In this document: positions 42,367 to 53,074 of the stretch, one piece after another
How positions within the stretch are numbered: the first letter of the stretch is position 1
Layout: each line of letters opens with the position of its first letter
Assembly: GCA_016709845.1 (NCBI GenBank)
Contig: JADJMA010000012.1
Span: forward strand, 1 to 64,000
Reading direction: 5' to 3'
Source of the DNA: Flammeovirgaceae bacterium
GTDB taxonomy: Bacteria > Bacteroidota > Bacteroidia > Cytophagales > Cyclobacteriaceae
DNA: 64,000 bases
Notes under the pieces: model-generated
Told to the model about the DNA's origin: nothing
Databases searched by the model: none
What the model saw: the letters and a program-made list of their open reading frames with translations, nothing else
Program-made: the position numbers and the translations under genes

Positions 42367-43757
42367 TCAAGGGTTAAGGACATATAGGTCTCCTTGTCGG
42401 GAATATTGTTTTCTTAATCGGGGTATGCGGCTTATCACATTTTCCATTAAGTTGTTTTTATCGATAATTATTTCCGGTGCGTCTGCCGCGAACGATTGAT
42501 CAATCAACACGACATTTTCAAATTCATCAGTGTTGGTAAAGATCTGTTCTGAAAGTCTCCAGTCAAAAAAGTAAGAAGCAAAATGGTTTGTTTTAAGTAA
42601 AGCCCAATCCGACCCCAACACCAAAACCCTTTTTCCATTAATGCGATTCGCAAAATTTGATTCTTTTGGAAACAGGTGACTATAATCAATGAAACGGATA
42701 CGTGCATACCGCGCTAAATAACTCGATAGTGTGATACCCAAAATAAAAGTCCACAACATCATTTCGCCAATCCATTTACGCCTGATAAGCAATATGTAAT
42801 GGCTGGTAAAATAGGAAAGTGGCGGTGCAAACGTAATTACCCGCGCGGGTGTCATCTTGCCAGACAGGATTAATTCAACAACAGCAATTAGAAGCCAAAC
42901 AAACATGATTTGCAATAATTGCGATTGATACTTGGTCAGCCTGGATTCGCGGTTGAGTATCACAAAGGATAAAATCAAATGGGTTATGGAAATAAGCGAA
43001 AGATAAACCAACGCTGAGAGAGACATCAGATTCTCCGCCATCCATTCGCTGCCTTGATAAAATTACTCCAAAGAGAGCTGAGGTTCCCTTCACAAAATAC
43101 CAAACCATCAACAACGCATGTGGCAGCACAAACCTAAAACCAAGAGTAAGCCTTTGCGTAACGTAAGTCTGGTAAAGACAATAAGTATAATGATAACACC
43201 CGGTAAAAAAACAGAATAACTCAGCACAAACAACGAAGCGATACCTAAGTATACACCCAGATTTAACAAAATGTTATCCTCCTGAATCCTGAACTCCACT
43301 TCTTTAAAAAGATTGTTTAGAGCAAAGAGCAAAAATGTTGACGCTAAAAGTTCATTGGATAAAGAAAGCATGTCAAATGAATACAGACATAGTACACCAA
43401 AAATCAAAGCCGGCAAATAGGTGCTTTCGCTTTGAGCTTTATTATTGATCAGCAAAATGGCGAAGTAGGCGCCTTGAAAAAAAATGATCAGCAAAGCCAA
43501 AAGATGCCTCGCGGTTAGTGATCGACCAAAATCCACTCCATCCACCCAAGAAACCAGGCGGATAAGGGCGGGCTATCGGTGAACAAACTACTGTAAAGGC
43601 TCTTTTCATGGTTAAGAGCCTCACCAAGTCCTATTCCCTTGAGTTCGCTTAAGGTGATTGTTATGGGATCTATGAATAAGGCCATGCTAATAAGTATCAG
43701 CAGAACGCCAATGCCCAGCAAGCGGTAAGGATCATTGATACGGAAAAATCGAAGCAC
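42367..43757 (-). CDS. DUF6427-like polytopic membrane protein (frameshifted)
   Basis: About 460 residues with about ten hydrophobic segments. The preferred start is GTG at 43757 (LRFFRINDPYRLLGIGVLLI), because a longer N-terminus from about 43865 would overlap the rbfA start. The conserved region ALLIIFFQGAYFAILLINNK, followed by LPALIFGVLCLYSFDMLSLS, matches the DUF6427-type proteins of Bacteroidota, often placed next to glycosylation or cell-envelope genes. The C-terminal part is soluble (GKRVLVLGSDWALLKTNHFA). Shifts near 43525, 43125 and 43035 break it. Function unknown. Confidence 0.6.
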
Positions 43758-43844
43758 GGTAGTTAATTGTTGCGCAAATAAAATAAAAAAGTTGACAGTC
43801 TTGATCTTTGCAAAGGAGTGATCGCATCTTAGTATCTTTACATC

Positions 43845-44216
43845 ATGAGCGGAACCGTAAGACAACAGAAGTATAGCAAGTTAATTTTAAAAGAACTAAG
43901 TGACATTTTTTTAAAAGACAAGCGGGGAATTTTAGGGAATGCGTTCATTACTATTGCTGATGTGCGCATGAGTCCAGATTTAAGTATTGCCAAGGTATAT
44001 TTTAGTATGACCTTGGCTAAAGATAAACAAGCTGTTCTATCCAATATTGAATCTCACAAAAGTGAAATAAGAAAAGCATTGGGTGACCGCATTCGTAATC
44101 AGGCCCGAATTATTCCAGCTCTGCTTTTTTTTATTGACGAGGTTGAGGAAAATGCTCAACGAATGGAGGATTTGATTAAGAATCTGAATATCCCAAAAGA
44201 ACCCACAGACGAATAA
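43845..44216 (+). CDS. rbfA: Ribosome-binding factor A
   Basis: Intact, 123 residues. RbfA binds the 30S subunit during late maturation of 16S rRNA and is needed for cold growth. The KH-like fold shows as QQKYSKLILKELSDIFLKDK, ITIADVRMSPDLSIAKVYFS and IRNQARIIPALLFFIDEVEE with the conserved R and P-x-L-x-F. TATCTTTA at about 43830 resembles a -7 box. The ATG at 43845 is separated from the divergent DUF6427-like gene by under 90 bases. A LolC/E-type permease follows 28 bases later. Confidence 0.9.
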   Translation: MSGTVRQQKYSKLILKELSDIFLKDKRGILGNAFITIADVRMSPDLSIAKVYFSMTLAKDKQAVLSNIESHKSEIRKALGDRIRNQARIIPALLFFIDEVEENAQRMEDLIKNLNIPKEPTDE

Positions 44217-44244
44217 AGACAGCTAAACTTTTGCCAACATTCCG

Positions 44245-45476
44245 TTGAATCTTTCCCTTTTTATAGCCAGGCGGTATTTTTTTTCTAAACGAAAGAAAAA
44301 CTTCATCAATATTATTTCTTTGCTGTCTATGATTGGCATCGCCTTTTCAACAGCAGCTTTAATCATTGTTCTTTCTGTTTTCAATGGTCTGGAGGGCCTG
44401 CTTCGCTCACTTTATTCTTCTTTCGACCCGGAAATAAAAATCGAGTTAAAAAAGGGAAAATCATTTGAGGTCGAGCCAGAATTCGTTGCTAAACTCAAGG
44501 CGATTGAGGGCGTTGGTATTGTAACCGAGGTTATTGAAGACTTTGTATACGTGCGTTATCGCGATGCCGACATGGTGGTTACCATGAAGGGAGTAAGTGA
44601 TAACTTTCTTGACCAACATCGTTTAGATAATCACCTGTCTGATGGCCGATTTGGTGTTAAAAAGAAAAGGGAATAGATTACGCCATTATCGGGCGGGGAG
44701 TTCAATATGCGCTCTCCGTTTCCGTCAGTGAAAGTCTCCATCCTCTTCAGGTTTTCTATATAAAAAATCTGAAAGCCTCGATGAATCCTTCTGAATTATA
44801 TACCCGCAAAGCCCTTGAGCCAGGAGGGGTGTTTTCCATTGAAAAAAATTATGACGAGAACTACATATTTGTCCCTCTTCAATTTGCCGAGGACTTACTA
44901 AACTATGGAAACAAACGAACCTCTTTGGAAATCCAGACCACGGCAAATGCCGATTTAAAAAGTGTACAGAAAAAAATTGCTCAAGTAACAGGCGACAATT
45001 TCAATGTGCTTACCAATGAAGAGCAGCATCAGGATTTATATCGCTTACTTAAAATTGAAAAGCTTTTCACCTTTGTCGCACTCACGCTTCTCATTCTGGT
45101 GGCCTCCATCAACATCTTCTTTTCGCTCATGATGTTGGCGCTGGATAAGAAAAAAGATATTTCAATTCTCTTTGCCATGGGGGGGCACACAAATCTGATT
45201 CGGAATATTTTTCTTAGCGAGGGCACGTTGATTGCCTTTGTAGGGGCTACCACAGGATTGTTGCTGGGTGGCAGTATTTGTTGGCTTCAGGATACCTTCG
45301 GCCTTGTTGGAATGGGCATGGAAAACGCCATTGTTTCCAGCTATCCTGTCAAAATGAAAATGATTGATTTTTTACTCACATCGCTGGTAATCGTAAGCAT
45401 CACCATACTGGTATTTTTTTATCCGGCCCGGTGGCGCACGCTCATATTCCATCCAATCTCTATAGAATTAAATTAA
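44245..45476 (+). CDS. FtsX/LolC-LolE-type ABC transporter permease (frameshifted)
   Basis: About 410 residues. The first membrane segment (NIISLLSMIGIAFSTAALII) follows a basic N-terminus (FIARRYFFSKRKKNFINI) typical of LolC/LolE. A periplasmic MacB-like domain comes next, then three membrane segments of the FtsX domain (LFTFVALTLLILVASINIFF, MLALDKKKDISILFAMGG, FLLTSLVIVSITILVFFYPA). It should work with an ATPase to release lipoproteins from the inner membrane. One shift near 44670 separates DGRFGVKKK from YAIIGRGVQYALSVSV. The start is TTG at 44245. No ATPase gene is adjacent. Confidence 0.8.
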
Positions 45477-45627
45477 TGCTCATGTTTTGTATTCACTTTC
45501 TAAGAAATTATTGACCTGATTTCATTAATTTGCAATTCTGCTAACTCTGTAGATTGCCCAAAATAGCCTTTACGACTCTTTTAAGATTTGAGCATAATGA
45601 CGGGTTGTAGTTTAGGTTAATACAGTT

Positions 45628-48570
45628 ATGAAAGTATCGGCAGCCCAACCCTTTAAAATCATTTACTCGCTGTACCAGCACGAGTACCTGGGCTATAGCT
45701 TCGAATCCTTTATTGTTCACCTTGACGAAAAAGGAAAACTTACTTACCAACATCAAAATATTTCGCACAAAAATGCCCGCGAGTTCTCCAAAGGACTTGA
45801 TGACCGTGATTTTGAATTAATTGAAATGATGGATAGCATGGGGCAAGATGCCGTGCTAAGGCACTTCTCTAAAAAAATAATGAAGCCCGATGAATTCTTC
45901 AGTAAGGTTTTCAAAAAGGAGAAAGGCGACATTCTACTCCAGGAACAGATTGAGGCGTTTATGGAAAAGAGAAGGGCTGCTGTACTCGAAAGACTAAAAG
46001 GAAAGCTGCTGTTCGAAATGGGTAACGATGGCGAGCCAACCTGGCGGCAGGTAGAGGTACAGGAGAAGCGAGCCAATATTCAGTTTCACTTTCGCAGAAG
46101 TGACGAAAGCACAAACTATTATCCAACCATAACCTACGATGGCAAACGACTAGACATCCCAAACCCAAGTGCCTACCTGGTTTGCAAGCATCCCGCCTGG
46201 ATTGTAATGAATGGAAAATTGTATGGCTTTGAGAAAATCGGTTGATGGAAAAAAATTGCTTCCCTTTTTAAGTAAGAAGCATGTGGTTATCCCAAAAAAT
46301 TTAGAAGAAACTTATTACAATCGATTCGTTGCTCCTTTGATTGCCTCATTCGATGACATTGAGGCCAATGGCTTTGAAATCAACAAAAACGAATACGATC
46401 CGCATCCCTTGCTTACTATATCAGAGCTACCCCCCGCTAACTCAAAAGAAGTGCCCACGTTATTTGATGCCACGTCAGGCGAAAGTGCGAATAGCGATGA
46501 GGCGGGAAAAATTGTTTTCGATTTGTCGTTTAAATATGGCAAACATCGCTTTCGCGGAGATGCCTTTGGACCCGTAAGCGTAACGGTTGAGAAGAAAGAT
46601 AATGACTACGTGTTTCATCGTGTAAAAGAAACACAGAAACGGAAAAGAAGTACGCACAAACGCTTATCAAACTTGGGTTACCCTTACGGGGATTTCGGGT
46701 TGCTATAGATAAAGCACAGGCTTTTTCATGGCTTAATGAGAATCGTGTAAACCTTCTAAATCTTGGCTTTGAAGTAAGCCAGCCCGAAAATCGGGATAAG
46801 AAATATTTTGTGGGCAAGGCCGTGATCGAACTCGAGGTTAAAGAAAACATCGATTGGTTTGATATTCACGCAAAGATCCGCTTTGGCGAATATGAAATCT
46901 CATTTAAAGAGTTGCGTAAGCTTATCCTAAAAAAGAAAGTTGAGTTTAAATTACCCAACGGGGAGATCGCCATTATTCCAGAAGCATGGCTACAAAAATT
47001 TGGTGACCTGTTCGCCATGAGCGAAATGCAAGGTGATCATGAAAAGCCGGTTTTAAAAAAGCATCATATCAACCTATTACGCGAACTGGAGGAAGGTAAT
47101 CTTGCTAAAGTTCACATGAGTGAGCGCCTTCGAAATCTTCAATCGTTCAGCGGCATTAAAGAATATCCCCTTCCCGAAAAATTTGTAGGCACGCTGCGCC
47201 CTTACCAAAAGGCGGGCTATAACTGGCTTCGCTTCTTAAACGAGTTTCATCTTGGCGGATGTCTTGCCGATGATATGGGTTTAGGAAAGACGGTTCAGAC
47301 CCTGGCGTTGCTACAAGCAGAAAAGGAAAAAGGAAAAGCCGGCACTTCGTTGTTGATTATGCCCACCTCGTTGATTTATAATTGGGAAATGGAGGCAGCT
47401 AAATTTACGCCTGAGCTAAAAGTATTAACCTATACGGGCACGCTTCGTAACAAGGACATCAGTCGGTTTAGTAAATACGATGTTGTTTTAACTTCGTATG
47501 GAATAACGAGATTAGATGTTGAGTTATTCGAAAAATTCTATTTCAATTATATTATTCTGGACGAGTCGCAGGTTATTAAAAATCCAACCAGCAATATTGC
47601 CAAAGCGGTTATAGAACTTAAGTCACGCTACAAGCTTACCCTTACCGGTACGCCTCTTGAAAACAGCACGCTGGATCTTTGGTCACAAATGACGTTTATC
47701 AACCCTGGATTGTTAGGCGGACAAACATTTTTCAAGAATGAGTTTTTGATTCCTATCGAAAAAAGAATGATGAGGCAAAAAACAAAAAGCTGAATGCCAT
47801 TATTAAGCCGTTCATGTTGCGAAGACTTAAGTCGCAAGTGGCTACCGATCTTCCTGAAAAGGTAGAGAACATCTACTACACCAACATGACGGTGGAGCAA
47901 GAGAAGAAATACGAGGAGGCTAAATCTTTTTATCGCCATAAAATTCTAGATCAGATTGACAAAGAGGGTATCAATAGCACGCGCATGATGATTTTGGAGG
48001 GGCTGACAAAACTTCGCCAACTCTCCAACCACCCCAAAATGATTGACCCTAAGTATGAGGGCGATTCAGGAAAGCTAGAAGATGTTTCGCACATGTTAGA
48101 GAATGCTTTTCTGGAAGGTCACAAGGTTTTGGTATTTAGCCAGTTTGTTAAACATCTCGATATTATCAAGGATCTTTTGAAGAGTCGTAAAATTCCATTC
48201 GCTTATTTGGATGGCTCCAGCAATGATCGCAAAGAGCAAGTAGAAAGATTCAACAAAGATGAGAATCTAAAGGTGTTCTTGATTTCCATTAAGGCCGGTG
48301 GTTTAGGGTTGAATCTTACCGAAGCCGATTATGTGTTCATTATGGATCCGTGGTGGAATCCGGCCGTGGAAGCGCAGGCTACCGATCGCGCCCACCGCAT
48401 TGGTCAAAAGAAAAAGTGTTCAGTTACAAATTTATTACGCGCAACACCGTGGAAGAGAAATTCTTCTGCTGCAAAAGCATAAACTTAGACTTTCCGAAAA
48501 TCTTGTTCAAAGCGAAGAGAGTGCCGTTAAGTCGCTTTCGCGCGAGGATATTGAAATGTTACTCAACTAA
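45628..48570 (+). CDS. SNF2-family DNA helicase/translocase (frameshifted)
   Basis: About 980 residues. The ATP-binding motif ADDMGLGKTVQTLALLQAEK is near residue 545, the Walker B variant LDESQVIKNPTS near 645, TLTGTPLENSTLDLWSQM near 670, and the C-terminal helicase motif ATDRAHRIGQKKKVFSYKF near 920. The N-terminal 500 residues (ENRVNLLNLGFEV, EIAIIPEAWL) match bacterial SNF2 proteins, which often carry SWIM or unknown modules. Shifts near 46235, 46630, 47775 and 48470 break it into five parts, all recognisable. Bacterial SNF2 proteins help RNA polymerase recycling or act in defence; nothing here tells which. The stop overlaps that of the convergent acyltransferase gene. Confidence 0.8.
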
Positions 48571-49415
48571 TCAGACTCTTCTCTTGCCTTCCATCGGTTA
48601 TGCGACCAAAGCCAGCCTGCGGGCTGTTGTTTAATAATTTTTCTGTTGCCGCTATGTAATCTTCCACTATCTGTTGACTTTCTTTTTCATAAGGTGGATG
48701 TGATACCACAAAACCTTCCGCTTCGTAATAACCGCGCTTAATTTTTTTAACACCATAAAAAACAGCCGGGTATTGCGTTAATGAAGCGAGTTGTCCTAAG
48801 CCCAAATAAAAAGCGGTACGCTGATTTAGAAAATCTGTCCAATATTTTTTGGTGTTATGATGCCCCGGAAATTGATCGGCCATAATGGCAATTCCCCGAA
48901 GAACATGCTTCCGTTTAATAGCTTCCCGCGCAACCTGCGAGCGCTCAACCGGATAAGCGCCAAACCGAGTTCGGCCCATTAAAGAAAATTCATCAAACGT
49001 TTTACTGCTCTGGCGCTGGTAAACAAAGTCAACCCCCAGAGGTAGATACAAACACCCTGAGGTAAGCAACCACTCCCAGTTAAACTGATGCGAGGTGAGT
49101 AGCAAGATCGATTGATTTTTATCCGCAAACTGATTAACTATTTCCGGGTTTTTATAAACCATTCTTTTTCAATTCTTCATCCGAAATGGTAAGTAGCTTT
49201 ATGGTTTCTACGGCATAGTCGCACAGGTTGTGATAAAAATCCTTTCTAATCTGTTTCAACTCTCTATCCGATTTATCAGGAAAGGAGTTTCGTAGATTCT
49301 TACGAACCATGGCTTTACGGTAGCCTAACACATAGTAACCGACAAAGAAGAGGAAATCTGAAAACGCGTAGAGAACAGAAAATGGTAGCCGAGAAAGTAA
49401 TCGGAGCAAAATCAT
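48567..49415 (-). CDS. LpxL/HtrB-like lipid A acyltransferase (frameshifted)
   Basis: About 282 residues. The N-terminal membrane segment (LPFSVLYAFSDFLFFVGYYV) and RKNLRNSFPDKSDRELKQIR are typical, and the catalytic H-x4-E motif is in LLTSHQFNWEWLLTSG. FGAYPVERSQVAREAIKRK and IAIMADQFPGHHNTKKYW follow. It adds a secondary acyl chain to lipid A. Shifts near 49158 and 48632 break it; repair gives PAGWLWSHNRWKAREESD and a TAG overlapping the helicase stop on the other strand. The start is the ATG at 49415. It is divergent from the SDR gene. Confidence 0.8.
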
Positions 49416-49444
49416 AACGCACAAAAATAAAACAATGTTTTGAT

Positions 49445-49452
49445 TACTTTTG
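49445..49452 (+). promoter_or_regulatory. -7 box upstream of the SDR gene
   Basis: TACTTTTG matches TAnnTTTG exactly, 12 bases before the ATG at 49465. It also rules out a start at 49450, which would lie inside the box. Confidence 0.4.
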
Positions 49453-49464
49453 CTGAACGGAAGT

Positions 49465-50271
49465 ATGAAGAACAAGGTAGTTATCATCAAAGGTGGATCA
49501 TCGGGAATTGGCAAAGCCCTTGCTGAACAATTTGGCCTGAAGGGCTCGAAGGTTTTAATTACTGGACGCAACAAGCAAGAACTCGATAATGTCGTCAACG
49601 AGTTTCAGAAACGAAATTTAATTGTCCATGGCTTTCAGGCTGACGTTAGCAACGAACAAGATAACAAGGCGATGGCAAACGAAGCCTTGCGCTTGTTTGG
49701 GTCAATTGATATCCTTATCAATAATGCGGGCATCTCTATGCGGGCATTATTCTCTGACGTTGATCTCGATGTAGTTAGGAAGGTGATGGATATTAATTTC
49801 TTTGGTGTACTCTACGCTACAAAATATTGCTTACCCGAAATCACAAAAAATAAAGGCTCGGTGGTTGGTATTTCTTCCATCAATGGTTTTATCGGATTGC
49901 CGGGCCGTACGGGGTACTCTTCTTCTAAATTTGCCCTCAACGGATTTTTAGATGTATTAAGAATTGAATTATTAAAAACGGGTGTCCATGTGCTTACGGC
50001 TTGTCCTGGCTTTACGGCATCCAACATCCGGAGGCGCGCGTTAAACAAAGATGGTCAGGCGCAAGGTGAATCGCCACGGGTGGAAGAAAAAATGATGTCG
50101 GCTGAGGAATGTGCCGAACATATTTACAAAGCCATAGTAAAGCGTAAGCGCACATTAATTCTTACCAGTCAGGGGCGGTTAGCCATTTGGCTCAACAAGT
50201 GGTGGCCATGGATGGCCGACCGCCTTGTGTTTTATGTGATGGCCAAGGAAACCGATGCGCCTATAAAGTAA
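49465..50271 (+). CDS. SDR-family oxidoreductase
   Basis: Intact, 268 residues. NAD(P)-dependent short-chain dehydrogenase: TGxxxGxG is represented by IIKGGSSGIGKALAEQFG, the NNAG motif by ILINNAGISMRALFSD, and the active site by the serines of VGISSINGF with YSSSKFALNGF (Tyr-x-x-x-Lys). The C-terminus (RLAIWLNKWWPWMADRLVFY) is hydrophobic and may associate with the membrane. It resembles DHRS7-like SDRs of Bacteroidota; the substrate is unknown. Confidence 0.85.
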   Translation: MKNKVVIIKGGSSGIGKALAEQFGLKGSKVLITGRNKQELDNVVNEFQKRNLIVHGFQADVSNEQDNKAMANEALRLFGSIDILINNAGISMRALFSDVDLDVVRKVMDINFFGVLYATKYCLPEITKNKGSVVGISSINGFIGLPGRTGYSSSKFALNGFLDVLRIELLKTGVHVLTACPGFTASNIRRRALNKDGQAQGESPRVEEKMMSAEECAEHIYKAIVKRKRTLILTSQGRLAIWLNKWWPWMADRLVFYVMAKETDAPIK

Positions 50272-50315
50272 ATCAGGTTTACTTATAAAGACCCTTTTCA
50301 TTTTTAGGAGTCCTT

Positions 50316-50323
50316 TACTTTTG
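50316..50323 (+). promoter_or_regulatory. -7 box upstream of radA
   Basis: TACTTTTG matches TAnnTTTG exactly, 19 bases before the GTG at 50343. A T-rich stretch at about 50294-50305 lies where the -33 element would be. Confidence 0.45.
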
Positions 50324-50342
50324 TCAATTTATTTAAAACCCA

Positions 50343-51725
50343 GTGGCCAAATCAAAAACTCTTTTTTTCTGTCAAAGCTGTGGATACGAATCTCCCAAGT
50401 GGATTGGTAAATGCCCTTCCTGCGAATCGTGGAATAGTTTTGTGGAGGAAGTTGTTTCAAAAAATGAAACTGACAAAAACGAGTGGCGGCAGGATTCAAA
50501 AAGCCGCACCAGCAAACCCAAAACACTCAATGAAATTGAGTCGACAGGGGAAATAAGAATTGCCACACCCGACCACGAAGTAAATCGGGTATTGGGCGGA
50601 GGTATTGTTGCTGGCTCGCTGATCTTGATCGGTGGTGAACCAGGCATTGGTAAATCTACTTTAATGCTTCAGTTGGGTCTGTCTCTTCAAAAGGCAAAAA
50701 TTCTTTATGTGTCGGGTGAAGAAAGTGAGCAACAAATAAAGATGCGGGCCGAGCGTTTGTCCACAAAACCATCGGGAAGTTTTGAGAATTTTTATATGTT
50801 GGCCGAAACGGCAACTAAAAATATTTTTCAAGCTATTGAAACGGTTCAGCCTAATCTGGTAATTATTGATTCAATCCAAACGCTGCATTCACACATGCTC
50901 GACTCCACCGCAGGTAGTATTGGTCAGGTGCGGCAGACAGCTGGTGAGTTGATGAAGTTTGCCAAAGAAACTAATACGCCTGTTTTCTTAGTCGGTCATA
51001 TTACCAAAGATGGTATGTTAGCTGGACCCAAAGTATTAGAACACATGGTTGATACCGTATTGCAGTTTGAAGGCGATCGACATCTTGCCTATCGCATCCT
51101 ACGCACAACAAAAAATCGTTTCGGTTCAACATCAGAAATCGGCATTTATGAAATGCTCGGTAGTGGCTTACGCGAAGTCTCTAATCCTTCCGAAATCTTA
51201 ATCTCACAAAAAGACGGACAGCTCAGTGGCGCAACCATTGGTGCAACCATTGAAGGCAATAGACCACTCTTAATTGAGATTCAATCTTTAGTGAGTCCGG
51301 CATCGTATGGCACGCCACAACGAACACCAACAGGCTTTGATCAGAAACGATTGAACATGTTGCTGGCCGTGCTTGAAAAGCGTTGTGGGTTCCGCATGGG
51401 TACGCAAGATGTATTTGTAAACATGGCCGGTGGTATTTATGTGGAAGACCCGGCAATCGACTTGGCACTTTGCATTTCCATTATTTCATCGATGGAAGAA
51501 ATTTCCGTGAGTGATAAAACCTGCTTTGCGGCTGAGGTTGGTTTGGGTGGCGAGCTGCGAGCTGTAAACAGAATTGATCAACGGATTTCAGAAGCTGAAA
51601 AATTAGGCTTTGAAAAAATCTATATTTCCAAGTACAGCAAAAAATCGTTAGACCTTACCAAGACGAAAATTGCTGTTAAGTCCTTCGGAAAACTTCAAGA
51701 GGTATTTCAGGATCTGTTTAAATAA
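50343..51725 (+). CDS. radA: DNA repair protein RadA
   Basis: Intact, 460 residues, GTG start. RadA is a RecA-like ATPase with branch-migration activity in recombination repair. The N-terminal four-cysteine zinc finger is FFCQSCGYESPKWIGKCPSC. The Walker A motif is GGEPGIGKSTLMLQLG, the RadA-specific KNRFG motif is in LRTTKNRFGSTSEIGI, and a Lon-like C-terminal domain follows (AAEVGLGGELRAVNRIDQRI). The membrane protein gene downstream starts 2 bases after the stop, so they are likely one operon. Confidence 0.95.
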   Translation: MAKSKTLFFCQSCGYESPKWIGKCPSCESWNSFVEEVVSKNETDKNEWRQDSKSRTSKPKTLNEIESTGEIRIATPDHEVNRVLGGGIVAGSLILIGGEPGIGKSTLMLQLGLSLQKAKILYVSGEESEQQIKMRAERLSTKPSGSFENFYMLAETATKNIFQAIETVQPNLVIIDSIQTLHSHMLDSTAGSIGQVRQTAGELMKFAKETNTPVFLVGHITKDGMLAGPKVLEHMVDTVLQFEGDRHLAYRILRTTKNRFGSTSEIGIYEMLGSGLREVSNPSEILISQKDGQLSGATIGATIEGNRPLLIEIQSLVSPASYGTPQRTPTGFDQKRLNMLLAVLEKRCGFRMGTQDVFVNMAGGIYVEDPAIDLALCISIISSMEEISVSDKTCFAAEVGLGGELRAVNRIDQRISEAEKLGFEKIYISKYSKKSLDLTKTKIAVKSFGKLQEVFQDLFK

Positions 51726-51727
51726 TC

Positions 51728-52378
51728 ATGGAATCATTCTTTACAAACACATTGGGTCTTTCAGGTGACCTGTTTAGTTTTCTCATTTTACCACTACTCA
51801 TTTTCTTTGCTCGGATCTGCGATGTTTCCATCAACACCGTTCGAATTATTTATATGTTAGGTGGGCGCAGGTTCACTGCAACCTTGCTTGGTTTCTTTGA
51901 AGCCTTTATCTGGCTCCTGGTTATTCGAGAGGTTTTTGAACACCTGGATAACTGGCTGTGTTACGTAGCTTATCCTGCCGGATTTGCCTGCGGTATTTTT
52001 GTTGGGATGATTATTGAAGAAAAAATCGCCTATGGAAAAGTGATTGTGCGGATAATTACGAGAAAAGACGTGACGGAATTAATTGCTTATTTAAATGTTC
52101 AACTTTTCCGATTTACGAAAGTGAATGCCGAAGGTCCTAATGGAAATGAGAATCTTGTATTTACCGTTGTGGATCGCGATCGGTTGGATGATCTCTTAAA
52201 GAAACTGAAAGAACTTATCCCAACTGCGTTCTATACCGTTGAGCGAGTAAAGGCTGCTGCTGAAAGTGGCGCCATTCCTGAAGAACGTGGTGGTCTTAGA
52301 ATTTTTACCTGGCTTAGAGGTATTACTCTTAAGTTGCCAATTCTCTTTTTTCGTATAAACTCGGATTTCATTTTCTAA
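51728..52378 (+). CDS. UPF0316 (DUF5698/DUF2179) membrane protein, 3' end replaced
   Basis: Three membrane segments at the N-terminus (FLILPLLIFFARICDVSINT, TLLGFFEAFIWLLVIREVFE, CYVAYPAGFACGIFVGMIIE), then a DUF2179 domain (VIVRIITRKDVTELIAYLNV, TAFYTVERVKAAAESGAIPE). The family is found in many bacteria, with unknown function. The homologous part ends at about FTWLRG, position 52318. The rest of the frame is antisense of the convergent gene, so the natural 3' end is not present. Confidence 0.75.
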   Translation: MESFFTNTLGLSGDLFSFLILPLLIFFARICDVSINTVRIIYMLGGRRFTATLLGFFEAFIWLLVIREVFEHLDNWLCYVAYPAGFACGIFVGMIIEEKIAYGKVIVRIITRKDVTELIAYLNVQLFRFTKVNAEGPNGNENLVFTVVDRDRLDDLLKKLKELIPTAFYTVERVKAAAESGAIPEERGGLRIFTWLRGITLKLPILFFRINSDFIF

Positions 52379-52993
52379 AAACTGTGCTCCCTTCAATACG
52401 GGGAATCCTATAATTTTTTTATTAGTATTTAATCCTGAAATCATTCCAGCTATTGTTCCGCCTGTTCCAACGGGTAAACACAGATAGTCAAACTCTGTTT
52501 CGTGCGAAAGCAAGTTGGCAAACTCCGTTACTCCTTTTACAGCCAGATCATTGGTGCCCCCTTCCGGTATTAAATAAAAATCCCCAAACAAGTCGGTTAA
52601 TTTTTTCTGAAAATCCGGCTCCGTTTTCTTTCGGTAATCTTCGCGCGTGATATAGTGCAACTGCATTCCTTTCTCTTTCGCAAAAGCAAGCGTTGAGTTC
52701 AATGGCAAAGTTTCTTCGCCCCTAATAATTCCAATAGACTCAAACCCCAACTCATGGGCCGCTGCTGCGGTGGCATAGATATGATTTGAATACGCGCCTC
52801 CGAAAGTCAGCAGTTTTTGGTGGCCAAGGTTTGCTGCCTCCACAAGATTATACTTCAGTTTCCACCATTTGTTTCCGGAAATAAACGGGTGGTTTAAGTA
52901 CTCACACTTTACATAAAGTTTTATCCTGGCATCCTCCAACAAAGAATCTTTCAACTCAAGTATAGGGGTTTGGTTATAGGTCAACGTCTTCAA
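52196..52993 (-). CDS. ACC deaminase/D-cysteine desulfhydrase-like PLP enzyme, C-terminus missing
   Basis: A fold-type II PLP enzyme. The lysine is in HPFISGNKWWKLKYNL, the serine-rich loop in LLTFGGAYSNHIYATAAAAH, and the glycine-rich phosphate loop in LPVGTGGTIAGMISG. Members remove ammonia from ACC or D-cysteine, or act as racemases. Normal proteins have about 300 residues. Here the homology stops near residue 220 at KENWQL (about 52331), where about 90 residues with the GGYAK-type region should follow. The remaining codons to 52196 are antisense of the UPF0316 gene. Both genes lost their ends at the same junction. Confidence 0.75.
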   Translation of the reverse strand: MKTLTYNQTPILELKDSLLEDARIKLYVKCEYLNHPFISGNKWWKLKYNLVEAANLGHQKLLTFGGAYSNHIYATAAAAHELGFESIGIIRGEETLPLNSTLAFAKEKGMQLHYITREDYRKKTEPDFQKKLTDLFGDFYLIPEGGTNDLAVKGVTEFANLLSHETEFDYLCLPVGTGGTIAGMISGLNTNKKIIGFPVLKGAQFLENEIRVYTKKENWQLKSNTSKPGKNSKTTTFFRNGATFSSSLYSLNGIERSWDKFFQFL

Positions 52994-53074
52994 TAGAGAG
53001 CTATTTTAAACTTATAAAACATTTATTCCAATCCCAATTCGCACAAATACTAAATAATTTAGTATTGTTGCTGT

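Noticed and set aside
45628..48570. SNF2 helicase as part of a defence island
   Set aside because: No nuclease, methyltransferase or other defence gene is next to it; the neighbours are housekeeping genes.
50275..50297. Hairpin AAGTAAA/TTTACTT after the SDR gene as a terminator
   Set aside because: The stem is short and AT-rich, and no T-run follows directly.
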